Source: an uncultured Veillonella sp. (GTDB lineage Bacteria; Bacillota; Negativicutes; Veillonellales; Veillonellaceae). Taken from it: DNA of 46,663 nucleotides. Positions 37,479 to 45,204 of this stretch are shown here, in pieces. The notes beneath the pieces were generated by a model. It had not been told where the DNA came from. It did no database searches and worked only from the letters and a program-made list of their open reading frames with translations. The stretch covers positions 1-46,663 of the forward strand of contig NZ_UQYC01000003.1 in assembly GCF_900545205.1 (NCBI RefSeq), written 5' to 3'. A program made the position numbers and the translations under genes. Within the stretch, counting starts at the first letter, position 1, and each line of letters starts with the position of its first letter.

Positions 37479-38468
37479 ATGAATATATTCGAGCTAATAG
37501 GACATATATTTATGAACTCTATGATTCCTATTTTTATACTGATAGGCGTAGGGTTTATATTGGATAGAAAATTTAAACTAGATTTATATACGCTGAGTAA
37601 ACTAAACTTCTACATATTATTGCCTACCTTTGTATTTAGGGCTATGTATGAAGCTAAATTTACATCAGGTACGTTAGAAATCGTATTTTGTGCACTAGTT
37701 GTACTCATACTGAACTCTATCCTTTCAGGTGTAGTCGGCAAAATACAAGGTTATGATGTAGCAAAAATCGCCACATTAAAGAACTGCGTTATGTTTAACA
37801 ATGTCGGCAATATGGGCATCGCCCTTGCCATCTTTGTATTTACCAATGTGCCTTACGTCATCGATGGCGCAACCCCCTATGCTGATTTAGGTCTTGTCAG
37901 CGTCGTATCCATTATGATTATACAGACCATTACAAGTAATACCTATGGTTTCTACCAAGCTGGTGCTGGGCGTTTGAGCACAAAGGATGCGTTAAGCGTA
38001 GTCTTCCATATGCCTATGGTATATGCTATACCGCTTGCATTACTTTGCCAGCTCTTACCATTTGATTTACACGGTCTATTCTTCTTTGCCCCTCTTAAAA
38101 TCTTTGCTAATGCCTTTGTAGGCGTTGCTATGATCGCTTTAGGGGTGCAGATTAACAGAACGCCATTAAACTTCTTTAAGGCGGATGTTATGCTCGCTAC
38201 ATCCTTACGTCTCGTCTTAAGTCCTCTCATTGCTGCAGTTATTACTATATTATTTATAATTTTCTATGGTCCTATGCACCCGATTGCAGCGCAAACGATT
38301 GTCATCACCTATAGCGTACCAACAGCCATCAATATGGCCCTTATTGCTATCGAGATGAAAAACAATCCAGAATACGCTACGCAAATTGTAATGGGTACAA
38401 CCATACTATCAGCAGTAACTATGCCACTATTTATTACGATAGCCTATTACCTCTTCCCTTTATATTAA
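37479..38468 (+). CDS. AEC-family (auxin efflux carrier-like) transporter
   Basis: A 329-residue, about ten-helix transporter of the AEC family (TC 2.A.69). Bacterial members move malate, malonate or other organic anions. The first half has IPIFILIGVGFILDRKFKLD and LYTLSKLNFYILLPTFVFRA, the typical AEC N-terminus; the N-x-G motif is in NCVMFNNVGNMGIALAIF. The second half begins near KDALSVVFHMPMVYAIPLAL, with PTAINMALIAIEMKNNPEYA at the end. The start at 37479 is chosen by the ATG after TAGGTGAGATA, a weak ribosome site. Its substrate is unknown; lactate- or malate-related acids would fit a Veillonella-like life, but that is only a guess. Confidence 0.85.
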   Translation: MNIFELIGHIFMNSMIPIFILIGVGFILDRKFKLDLYTLSKLNFYILLPTFVFRAMYEAKFTSGTLEIVFCALVVLILNSILSGVVGKIQGYDVAKIATLKNCVMFNNVGNMGIALAIFVFTNVPYVIDGATPYADLGLVSVVSIMIIQTITSNTYGFYQAGAGRLSTKDALSVVFHMPMVYAIPLALLCQLLPFDLHGLFFFAPLKIFANAFVGVAMIALGVQINRTPLNFFKADVMLATSLRLVLSPLIAAVITILFIIFYGPMHPIAAQTIVITYSVPTAINMALIAIEMKNNPEYATQIVMGTTILSAVTMPLFITIAYYLFPLY

Positions 38469-38486
38469 TACTAGTATACCTATACA

Positions 38487-38514
38487 AAAAGGAGCCGTAT
38501 AAACGGCTCCTTTT
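38487..38514 (+). terminator. Terminator after the AEC transporter
   Basis: AAAAGGAGCCGT (38487-38498) pairs perfectly with ACGGCTCCTTTT (38503-38514), loop ATAA. Confidence 0.92.
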
Positions 38515-38619
38515 CTTATATTTTAACTTTATATATCTTTAGAGGATATATATATATCATGAGTACTTTTGTATATCCCCAATCAAGTTAGACAAATAGT
38601 ATGCAATACGGCTATATGA

Positions 38620-38910
38620 CTATTGATGAGATACGTGTTCCATACCCATTCTTACGAGACCTTCTACGTGATCATCGTTTAGAGAGTAGTATGCAGTTTT
38701 ACCTTCCTTGCGATAGGTCACAAGTCTTGCTTGACGGAGTACACGCAATTGGTGAGAAATAGCGGATTGTCCCATCCCCATTGTTTCTGCAATGTGATTT
38801 ACACACATTTCGTTTTCTAATAATAATTCTACTATTTTAAGGCGTGTAGGGTCACCCAGGATTTTAAACAGTTCTGCTAGCTTTAGCAATGATTCTTGTT
38901 TGTCGCTCAT
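38620..38910 (-). CDS. ArsR/SmtB-family metal sensor with a CzrA-type site
   Basis: A 96-residue winged-HTH repressor of the ArsR/SmtB family. The sequence LAELFKILGDPTRLKIVELL is the family start, NEMCVNHIAETMGMGQSAIS is the HTH and VTYRKEGKTAYYSLND the wing. The last helix has D79-x-H81, H92 and H95, with spacings 2, 11 and 3. This is the pattern of the zinc/cobalt alpha-5 site of CzrA and SmtB. So the protein should release DNA when zinc binds. I take the ATG at 38910 because GGGGG lies five bases before it. No metal pump gene is next to it. Confidence 0.88.
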   Translation of the reverse strand: MSDKQESLLKLAELFKILGDPTRLKIVELLLENEMCVNHIAETMGMGQSAISHQLRVLRQARLVTYRKEGKTAYYSLNDDHVEGLVRMGMEHVSHQ

Positions 38911-39030
38911 ATAGTCCCCCATTTTATAAACCATTATCTATGTTTATTTATTGTTCTCATGTAACTTAATTTCGTTCTTATTTGTAAACCTAAATGGCAT
39001 ACATACAAATATTATATCATTTTTACGCTA

Positions 39031-39064
39031 TAAAAAAGAGACTTTGTTACAACAAAGTCTCTTT
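39031..39064 (-). terminator. Terminator after the universal stress protein gene
   Basis: AAAAAGAGACTTTG (39031-39044) pairs perfectly with CAAAGTCTCTTTTT (39051-39064), loop TTACAA. It can act on both strands. Confidence 0.9.
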
Positions 39065-39091
39065 TTGTATCATATCTGTACAGGATATGAA

Positions 39092-39538
39092 TTATTTAAT
39101 GATCAATACAGGGCAAGTGGAGTGACTAGTTACATAGCTACTTACGCTACCCATGAATAAGCCTTTCAATGGGCCAAGGCCACGGCTACCCATTACGATA
39201 AGGTCAGCATTATATTTTTTAGCTACTGCTAATAATGCAGGACCAGGGGAACCAACTTCGAATACGCTTTTAACTTTTACGCCTGTAGGAATTTCTTTTA
39301 CTACATCGTTAAGAATTTCTTTACCAGTTTCTTCCATATCTTCTGCAATTTGTTCAGATACGTAACCACCGGAAATTGGTGTTTGATCGAAATTGGAAAT
39401 AGCAGACACGATATTTGCAACGTGAACAATAATCAATTCAGCATGGTTGCGGTCCGCTACAGCGAGAGCATGTTCCAACGCACGTTTAGCATTTTCAGAA
39501 CCATCAGTAGGTACGACAATAGTTTTGTAGGTAACCAT
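39092..39538 (-). CDS. Universal stress protein (UspA family)
   Basis: A 148-residue UspA-type protein. It starts YKTIVVPTDGSENAKRALEH, with the Asp of the ATP-binding fold, then AELIIVHVANIVSAIS. The ATP-binding motif near the end is MGSRGLGPLKGLFMGSVSSY (G-2x-G-9x-G-S), followed by VTSHSTCPVLIIK. So it belongs to the ATP-binding branch. Its role is stress endurance; the specific signal is unknown. GGAGGGGTTATT precedes the ATG. It is monocistronic, with 169 bases of noncoding sequence upstream. Confidence 0.92.
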   Translation of the reverse strand: MVTYKTIVVPTDGSENAKRALEHALAVADRNHAELIIVHVANIVSAISNFDQTPISGGYVSEQIAEDMEETGKEILNDVVKEIPTGVKVKSVFEVGSPGPALLAVAKKYNADLIVMGSRGLGPLKGLFMGSVSSYVTSHSTCPVLIIK

Positions 39539-39707
39539 AATAACCCCTCCTATTTCTAATCCCTCAAAGGGGATATGATCAAAGATCGTTTAGCCTATAG
39601 TATTATATTCTAGACCATCAAGGAAAACTCCTCTTTTTCTAGAGGATTTCTTTTATTATAGCACAAATTATACAGATTTATACAAATAAAAGAATATTAT
39701 GTGTATA

Positions 39708-40979
39708 TTATAAAACTTGTGATGATTGGTTAGTATTCAATGTAGTAGTCAATTTGAATCCATCCAGCACATCGATGAGCTCCGGTGTGCTAAGGCTAGT
39801 TCCTGCTGGGCCAATCATACGAGCCACGGCTACATTGCCTTCATTACCTAAGATAATAGTAGCGGCAAAGGATACTGGTGCAGCTGCAGATGTATCAGCC
39901 GTATTAGGATTCTTCATATGACCTGCCAAGTAGAACATTACATTACCATCGATAATATGTGTTTCATAACGAGTAATGGTTGCCTTATTCACCTCAACCA
40001 ATTGTTTAAGGTAATAATCACCTAGCATTTGTTTGCCCATCATTGTAGGCATGCCTGTGCTAACCGCTTGTACGGGGATTGTAAAGGATTCAATATCAAG
40101 GCGCACATTATGCTTAGCGAAAGCAATTTTACCCTTTTCATTTAGACGGGTAAAACCTTTTGGATAGGCAAATTTAATACCTTCAGCTACGCTGATATCA
40201 CTTGTGCCAGAGATAAACTGCTTAACACCTTTGATTGTACTAGAACCAGACTTATTTAGTAATTCAAAGGATGGAATTGTATGTTCCATCAAGCCTTGTT
40301 CCATAAATTCCCCTTGAATAGGAGCATAGGTGCTCGCCAAATTGTAGCGATGCGTTGGATCCTTATCCATGATGAATTCCGCTTCAAATACAGATTGAAC
40401 AGGCTCTGTAGATGTCATTTCAGCATACGATTTTGGTGTTGTCTTATCCCAACGTGCTGATATAGCCCCTTTCTTGTTAAAGAAGCCCCCAACGATATCG
40501 TTATTTTCAAAGACATTACTATGCTGACGCCAGATGCTCAAGTACTCTTCATCAGACATGCCCTTGATTGGCACACCATACCAAGTCGTATTCCATTCCT
40601 TTTGAGATACCCCGTCTTGCGGTGTATTATTGCGTTTTGTGAAAGACACAGTATAGGAATCATCTTGTGTTGGACCTGCTAGGTTGAAAGAATAGCCTTG
40701 AATATGCTCACTTTCACTACGCACATCCATATCTAGCTTAACACCATCGGCTACACGCCATGGAATCGTAAAGGTATAGCCATTTTTATAGTCCTTAACT
40801 ACTGTGTTCATCGTAGTCGCATACGATTTATACTGATCTGGCAAAATAGAGGCAGAGTCTTTTTGGGAATCTACGATTGCCATCGGAGTTCCAGGTGTGC
40901 CTTGCAAGCCTTCTGCCATAATAGAGGTCGTGCTCATAGCCATGACAGCTAACGTAGCAGCAATAAAACGTAACTTCAT
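39708..40979 (-). CDS. Exported protein of unknown function, linked to an amino-acid ABC operon
   Basis: A 423-residue secreted protein that I do not recognise. Residues 1-22 are a Sec signal peptide (MKLRFIAATLAVMAMSTTSI, then MAEG). The mature protein is hydrophilic with no cysteine and no membrane helix. It seems to contain repeated beta-rich parts with similar openings: NGYTFTIPWRVADGVKLDMD (near 65) and EGIKFAYPKGFTRLNEKGKI (near 268). Each looks like a PsbP/LpqN-like domain start (F-x-x-P-x-x-W/F), so it may have two such domains. The gene follows the ABC ATPase by eight bases, with AGGAGG at the ATPase stop. It is probably cotranscribed with that transporter. Function unknown. Confidence 0.6.
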   Translation of the reverse strand: MKLRFIAATLAVMAMSTTSIMAEGLQGTPGTPMAIVDSQKDSASILPDQYKSYATTMNTVVKDYKNGYTFTIPWRVADGVKLDMDVRSESEHIQGYSFNLAGPTQDDSYTVSFTKRNNTPQDGVSQKEWNTTWYGVPIKGMSDEEYLSIWRQHSNVFENNDIVGGFFNKKGAISARWDKTTPKSYAEMTSTEPVQSVFEAEFIMDKDPTHRYNLASTYAPIQGEFMEQGLMEHTIPSFELLNKSGSSTIKGVKQFISGTSDISVAEGIKFAYPKGFTRLNEKGKIAFAKHNVRLDIESFTIPVQAVSTGMPTMMGKQMLGDYYLKQLVEVNKATITRYETHIIDGNVMFYLAGHMKNPNTADTSAAAPVSFAATIILGNEGNVAVARMIGPAGTSLSTPELIDVLDGFKLTTTLNTNQSSQVL

Positions 40980-40987
40980 AAGACCTC

Positions 40988-41746
40988 CTATAACATGTTC
41001 TCCAAGAACGCTTTCGTTCTATCGTTCTGTGGATTGTTGAAAATTTGTTCTGGTGTACCTTCCTCTTGGATAACACCATCCGCCATAAAGATGACACGAT
41101 CAGATACTTCACGAGCAAAGTTCATTTCATGAGTTACGATAATCATCGTCATATGATCATCAGCCAACTGTTTAATAGTCTTAAGAACCTCACCAGTTAA
41201 TTCTGGGTCAAGGGCAGATGTAGGCTCATCAAAGAGCATGATTTCAGGATTCATCGCCAATGCGCGAGCGATGGCCACGCGTTGTTGTTGACCGCCAGAC
41301 AAACGGGATGGATACATATCGCGCTTTTCCCATAAGCCAACTTTATTAAGTAATCGCTCTGCAATCGGTAAAATTTCATCATCTTTCATACCTTTTACCA
41401 TGCGCGGCGCGATCATAATGTTATCAAGCACCGTCATATGAGGGAATAAATTGAAAGATTGGAATACCATGCCCATGCGTAATAATAAGTCATGTTGTGT
41501 TTCTTGGCTAGCATAGTTTACAGTGCCATTAGCATCTGTACTAGCAAGGACAGTACCATCTACAGTAATAGAACCACCATCAATGGTTTCCAATTGACCT
41601 AAGCAGCGTAAAAATGTAGATTTACCAGACCCAGATGGGCCGATGATAGAAACGATTTCCCCTCTATCCATTTTGAGCGATACATCGCGCAATACAGTTT
41701 GATTGTTAAAGCGTTTTTCAATACGCTCCATATTTACAAATGTCAT
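40988..41746 (-). CDS. Polar amino-acid ABC transporter ATPase (GlnQ-like)
   Basis: A 252-residue ABC ATPase of the polar amino-acid (PAAT) family. Walker A IIGPSGSGKSTFLRCLGQLE; Q-loop MGMVFQSFNLFPHMTVLDNI; signature SRLSGGQQQRVAIARALAMN; Walker B IMLFDEPTSALDPELTGEVL; H-loop IIVTHEMNFAREVSDRVIFM. It follows the permease gene after a 106-base gap and the binding-protein gene further upstream. The substrate is an amino acid, perhaps glutamine, cystine or another polar one. GAGGTACTT precedes the ATG. Confidence 0.93.
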   Translation of the reverse strand: MTFVNMERIEKRFNNQTVLRDVSLKMDRGEIVSIIGPSGSGKSTFLRCLGQLETIDGGSITVDGTVLASTDANGTVNYASQETQHDLLLRMGMVFQSFNLFPHMTVLDNIMIAPRMVKGMKDDEILPIAERLLNKVGLWEKRDMYPSRLSGGQQQRVAIARALAMNPEIMLFDEPTSALDPELTGEVLKTIKQLADDHMTMIIVTHEMNFAREVSDRVIFMADGVIQEEGTPEQIFNNPQNDRTKAFLENML

Positions 41747-41852
41747 AAGTACCTCTTACATCGTCGTATAAATAAATAGCTGTAATTTCAAATCGGCTAT
41801 AGCCCTTAAAAACAACTAAGTCCATATCTACGACACACTACTACAGAATAGA

Positions 41853-42509
41853 TTAATCTTCATATACAGCAAATCGTCTTTCTAAGTAGTTGAAGATATT
41901 TGTCAAAATAAAGGTAAAGATCAAGTAGAACAAAGCTGCCACTAAGAAGGCAGAGATATCAAAGTCACGTTGTACGATAGATTTTGTAATACGCAAGATA
42001 TCATTCATAGCCAATACGTATACAAGAGACGTATCTTTCAACAAGTTAATTGTTTCGTTCGCAAGCGGAGGCAATACGCGTTTAAACATTTGTGGCAAGA
42101 TGATTTTACGCATTGTTTGAGCATAAGTAAAACCAAGAACCTTTGCCCCTTCGTACTGACCACGAGAAATGGATTGAATACCACCACGGAAAATTTCACA
42201 TAAATACGCTGCGTAGTTCAACACGAATGTAAGTACTGCAGCTGTAGCATCATCCATTTGGACTGCTCCATCTGTAATGATAGGCAATGCATAATATACG
42301 AATAAAATTTGTAACATTAATGGTGTGCCGCGCATCAAATATACGAAGGCTTCAACAATTTTGTCGAGCACTGTAAATTTTGATAGACGTACCAAAGCAA
42401 GTAAGATACCGCCAGGGATGGATAAAATCCATACAATACAGAATAGCGATACGGTTACCTTTAAACCATCAGCGATGGTTGGGATAATCTGCAATAAATA
42501 ATCTAACAT
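41853..42509 (-). CDS. Amino-acid ABC transporter permease
   Basis: A 218-residue permease of the HisM/GlnP type. Hydrophobic helices include TVSLFCIVWILSIPGGILLA, KIVEAFVYLMRGTPLMLQIL, with the RGTP motif, and VLTFVLNYAAYLCEIFRGGI. The EAA loop is GAKVLGFTYAQTMRKIILPQ and it ends LTNIFNYLERRFAVYED. I choose the ATG at 42509, because GGAGT lies six bases before it; an open frame extends upstream through the intercistronic hairpin (42531-42563) but has no start signal. It lies between the binding protein and ATPase genes. Confidence 0.92.
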   Translation of the reverse strand: MLDYLLQIIPTIADGLKVTVSLFCIVWILSIPGGILLALVRLSKFTVLDKIVEAFVYLMRGTPLMLQILFVYYALPIITDGAVQMDDATAAVLTFVLNYAAYLCEIFRGGIQSISRGQYEGAKVLGFTYAQTMRKIILPQMFKRVLPPLANETINLLKDTSLVYVLAMNDILRITKSIVQRDFDISAFLVAALFYLIFTFILTNIFNYLERRFAVYED

Positions 42510-42530
42510 GGAATACTCCTTCAAAACACG

Positions 42531-42563
42531 ACTAGAGAAGAGGCATCTGGCCTCTTCTCTAGT
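42531..42563 (-). repeat. 14-bp hairpin between binding-protein and permease genes
   Basis: ACTAGAGAAGAGGC (42531-42544) pairs perfectly with GCCTCTTCTCTAGT (42550-42563), loop ATCTG. On the minus strand it is followed by CGTGTTTTG, not a clean T-run. It lies 69 bases after the binding-protein stop. It could stabilise the upstream mRNA or partly terminate, so that the binding protein is made in excess. Confidence 0.75.
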
Positions 42564-42632
42564 GTACATTTCGTTCTTTAATTATCTGTTGTACATACTG
42601 ACCATAGTACTATTAGTATATCACGAATTGTA

Positions 42633-43445
42633 CTATTTAGCATCGCTCTTATCTAGGTCTGCGCTAGAGCCCAACCATTTTTCAACGATTTTATCAGCAG
42701 TACCATCTTTTTTCATGTCCGCTAAGATACCATTGATTTTATCACGTAATGCAGTGTCATCTTTACGGAAACCAACAGCGAAGTTGTCAACACCGTAATC
42801 AGTACCGTCTACGATTTTGTATTTACCAGGTTCTTTTGTCATGAGGTAACGAGCGATAACACCATCAGCGATAACGGCATCAACACGACCAATACCAAGA
42901 TCCATGAAAGCACTTACGAAATCAGCATAAGATTTTGTTTCTTTCACAGTTTTACCGCTTGGATCATTTTGTAATGCAGATTCACCAGTACTAGCTTGTT
43001 GAACACCTACTACTTTACCTGCCAAATCAGCTTTGGATTTGATGGAGTCATCATCATTACGAACAACGATGTATTGTTTATCCTTCATGTATGGATTGGA
43101 GAACAAAATATTTTTCTCACGTTCAGGAGATACTGTTAAGCCATTCCATAAAGCGTCAATTTTTTTAGATTTCAACTCAGCTTCTTTACTGGACCAGTCA
43201 ATAGCTTTGAACTCTACCTCCATACCAGCACGTTTAGCCGCTTCTTTAGCCATATCGATATCTAAACCTACGATTTCGCCTTTATCATCTTTAAAGCCCA
43301 TTGGAGGGAAGCTATCATCTAAGCCGATAACGATTTTTTTAGGCAATTCTTTATTAGCGGTTTTAGTATCGCTACCACAACCCGTTACAAATACCATCAT
43401 AGATACTGCTGCAAGGCCAACGGCCATCATTTTCTTCCAATTCAT
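42633..43445 (-). CDS. Amino-acid-binding lipoprotein of an ABC transporter
   Basis: A 270-residue extracytoplasmic binding protein, SBP family 3. The signal MNWKKMMAVGLAAVSMMVFV ends in the lipobox VTGC (Cys about 23). The mature fold begins KIVIGLDDSFPPMGFKDDKG, followed by IVGLDIDMAKEAAKRAGMEV, AIDWSSKEAELKSKKIDALW, SPEREKNILFSNPYM, VVGVQQASTGESAL and KIVEKWLG at the end. The ligand pocket looks like that of polar amino-acid binders (Asp, Arg and Ser at expected points), but the ligand cannot be told. GGAGGATAGTT lies in front of the ATG. It is the first gene of the SBP-permease-ATPase-secreted protein operon. Confidence 0.93.
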   Translation of the reverse strand: MNWKKMMAVGLAAVSMMVFVTGCGSDTKTANKELPKKIVIGLDDSFPPMGFKDDKGEIVGLDIDMAKEAAKRAGMEVEFKAIDWSSKEAELKSKKIDALWNGLTVSPEREKNILFSNPYMKDKQYIVVRNDDDSIKSKADLAGKVVGVQQASTGESALQNDPSGKTVKETKSYADFVSAFMDLGIGRVDAVIADGVIARYLMTKEPGKYKIVDGTDYGVDNFAVGFRKDDTALRDKINGILADMKKDGTADKIVEKWLGSSADLDKSDAK

Positions 43446-43458
43446 AACTATCCTCCAC

Positions 43459-43516
43459 GGTGTATTACACCTTTAACTACTTGCTATTATATGCTGTACA
43501 GAACTCATGTCTGTAC
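43459..43516 (-). promoter_or_regulatory. Two hairpins in the amino-acid transporter leader
   Basis: GTACAGA/TCTGTAC (43496-43516, 7-bp arms) lies at the expected transcription start, and GGTGT/ACACC (43459-43471) just ahead of the ribosome site. The first may be an operator or a 5' stem; the second may affect translation. Confidence 0.4.
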
Positions 43517-43527
43517 CCGATGATTGT

Positions 43528-43556
43528 ATTATACTTTAGTTCGTTAAAGTTGTAAA
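43528..43556 (-). promoter_or_regulatory. Promoter of the amino-acid ABC operon
   Basis: Minus strand: TTTACA (43556-43551), 17 bases, TATAAT (43533-43528). A near-consensus sigma-A promoter; start expected near 43521. No clear terminator for the gene at 43647 is seen in 43557-43646. Confidence 0.75.
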
Positions 43557-43646
43557 TAGCTAATTTGATGAATTTTTGAATTTTCTTAATTTCTTAATAT
43601 TACATATCATCTGTTGTAAGGATAAAGCATTTGTATAACCTATATT

Positions 43647-44123
43647 TTAAAGATTTGAATGCTTATTAATAGCTTCAATCATGGCCATTTTATCTTTATA
43701 CCCTACCTGCGCGAGGTCTAAGGGTATGACATAAATACCACCATGACCATTCATAGCCTGCAATTCACGCCAACCTTCGGTAAACCCAATAATATGCTCG
43801 TAATCTACAAAGACAAAATACTCATCGCCATGAAAGAGGCTGTGAAAGTATTCTATAAAAGAAAAAGGCCTACGTTTTAACACGAGGCCCTTTTCACAGA
43901 TAAAAGCTTGACTTTCACCTAATCTATGAAGGGTCCACAATATAAGAAGTAGCAACAGATAATACAATATACGCTCAGCCCAATCAGACGGCAAATATTT
44001 TACAATTAACACGCACACCAATAGACCGACGATGCGTCCAGTCCACTGGATTCCACGATGTATTTCTAAGCTCTGTTGTACGGCACCTGATGAAAAGCGT
44101 TCCATTGCCTCTTGTTTCGTCAT
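43647..44123 (-). CDS. Two-helix membrane protein of unknown function
   Basis: A 158-residue protein. Two hydrophobic helices lie at about 28-45 (IVGLLVCVLIVKYL) and 50-66 (ILYYLLLLLILWTL). The C-terminal part (about 70-158), rich in beta strands (FICEKGLVLKRRPFSFIEYF, YFVFVDYEHIIGFTEGWREL), resembles the YcxB-like or PH-like domains of small membrane proteins. I cannot name a family. It follows trpS by 36 bases in the same direction, with GAGGTAAGCC before the ATG, so it is probably cotranscribed with it. Confidence 0.55.
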   Translation of the reverse strand: MTKQEAMERFSSGAVQQSLEIHRGIQWTGRIVGLLVCVLIVKYLPSDWAERILYYLLLLLILWTLHRLGESQAFICEKGLVLKRRPFSFIEYFHSLFHGDEYFVFVDYEHIIGFTEGWRELQAMNGHGGIYVIPLDLAQVGYKDKMAMIEAINKHSNL

Positions 44124-44159
44124 GGCTTACCTCACAAATTGAAAGTCTACTATATGATT

Positions 44160-45146
44160 TTATTTACGGCACAAGCCCATAGCTTGCTCAACTTTACGGT
44201 ACATTTGACTTGCTTTAGCATGAGCTTTAGCAGCACCTTCATCAAGAATTACATCAAGTTCAGGGCTTGTAATCAATTCATTGTAACGTTGTTGGATTGG
44301 CTCAAGAGTTGCCACTAATAGGTCTGCAATATCGGATTTGAATACGCCATAACCTTTACCTGCATACATGTCTTCGATAGCTTCATAGCTGTCTTTTGTG
44401 ATAGCACGGTAAATGCCCATCAAGTTAGAAATGCCAGGCTTATTTTCTTTATCGTAACGCACTGCATTATCAGAGTCAGTTTGAGCGCGTTTCAATTTTT
44501 TCACAATCAAATCTGGTGCATCCAAAAGGCGAATGGTAGCATTTTGGTTATCATCAGATTTACTCATTTTCTTAGTTGGCTCTTGTAAGCTCATAACGCG
44601 AGCACCACCTTCGCCTACCTTGATATCAGGTACTACGAAAGTTTCACCGAATCTACGGTTAAAACGCTCTGCCAAATTACGAGTCAACTCAAGATGTTGT
44701 TTTTGGTCTTCACCTACAGGAACATAGTTTGTACCATATAACAAGATATCTGCCGCCATCAATGGTGGGTACGTAAGCAATGCTGTAGGAATGGAGTCAC
44801 CTTGCTTTTGAGACTTGTCTTTATACTGCGTCATACGCTCTAATTCGCCAACATAGCTGATAGATTGCATAACCCAACCGAGTTTAACGTGCTCAGGTAC
44901 TTCGGATTGTACAAACAATGTTACCTTTTTAGGATCGAGGCCAACCGCTAGGTACAACGCAGCCAAATTACGAGTATTTTGGAATAACTCTTTTGGATCT
45001 TGCGGTACAGTGATCGCATGTTGGTTAACGATACAATAATAACATTCGTCAGTATCTTGATAGTCTAAGAAATTACGTAAAGCCCCCAAATAGTTACCAA
45101 GTGTTAACTCACCACTTGGTTGGATGCCGGAAAATATAACTGCCAT
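44160..45146 (-). CDS. trpS: Tryptophanyl-tRNA synthetase
   Basis: A 328-residue class I aminoacyl-tRNA synthetase that charges tRNA-Trp. The HIGH-like motif is SGIQPSGELTLGNYLGALRN; the family's MAADILLYGTNYVPVGEDQK holds the ATP and Trp site; the KMSKS loop is EPTKKMSKSDDNQNATIRLL. SYVGELERMTQYKDKS is typical. The length agrees with bacterial TrpRS. GGGAGACTATT precedes the ATG. It is monocistronic or has one small downstream partner; no T-box leader is seen in the 58 bases upstream. Confidence 0.97.
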   Translation of the reverse strand: MAVIFSGIQPSGELTLGNYLGALRNFLDYQDTDECYYCIVNQHAITVPQDPKELFQNTRNLAALYLAVGLDPKKVTLFVQSEVPEHVKLGWVMQSISYVGELERMTQYKDKSQKQGDSIPTALLTYPPLMAADILLYGTNYVPVGEDQKQHLELTRNLAERFNRRFGETFVVPDIKVGEGGARVMSLQEPTKKMSKSDDNQNATIRLLDAPDLIVKKLKRAQTDSDNAVRYDKENKPGISNLMGIYRAITKDSYEAIEDMYAGKGYGVFKSDIADLLVATLEPIQQRYNELITSPELDVILDEGAAKAHAKASQMYRKVEQAMGLCRK

Positions 45147-45169
45147 AATAGTCTCCCTATATTGAAATA

Positions 45170-45197
45170 AACCAACAGTGCCGAAGCACTGTTGGTT
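45170..45197 (-). terminator. Terminator after glmS, with UUCG loop
   Basis: On the minus strand AACCAACAGTGC pairs with GCACTGTTGGTT across TTCG, a stable C(UUCG)G tetraloop, then TATTTC. It lies eight bases after the glmS stop. Confidence 0.92.
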
Positions 45198-45204
45198 ATA
45201 TATA

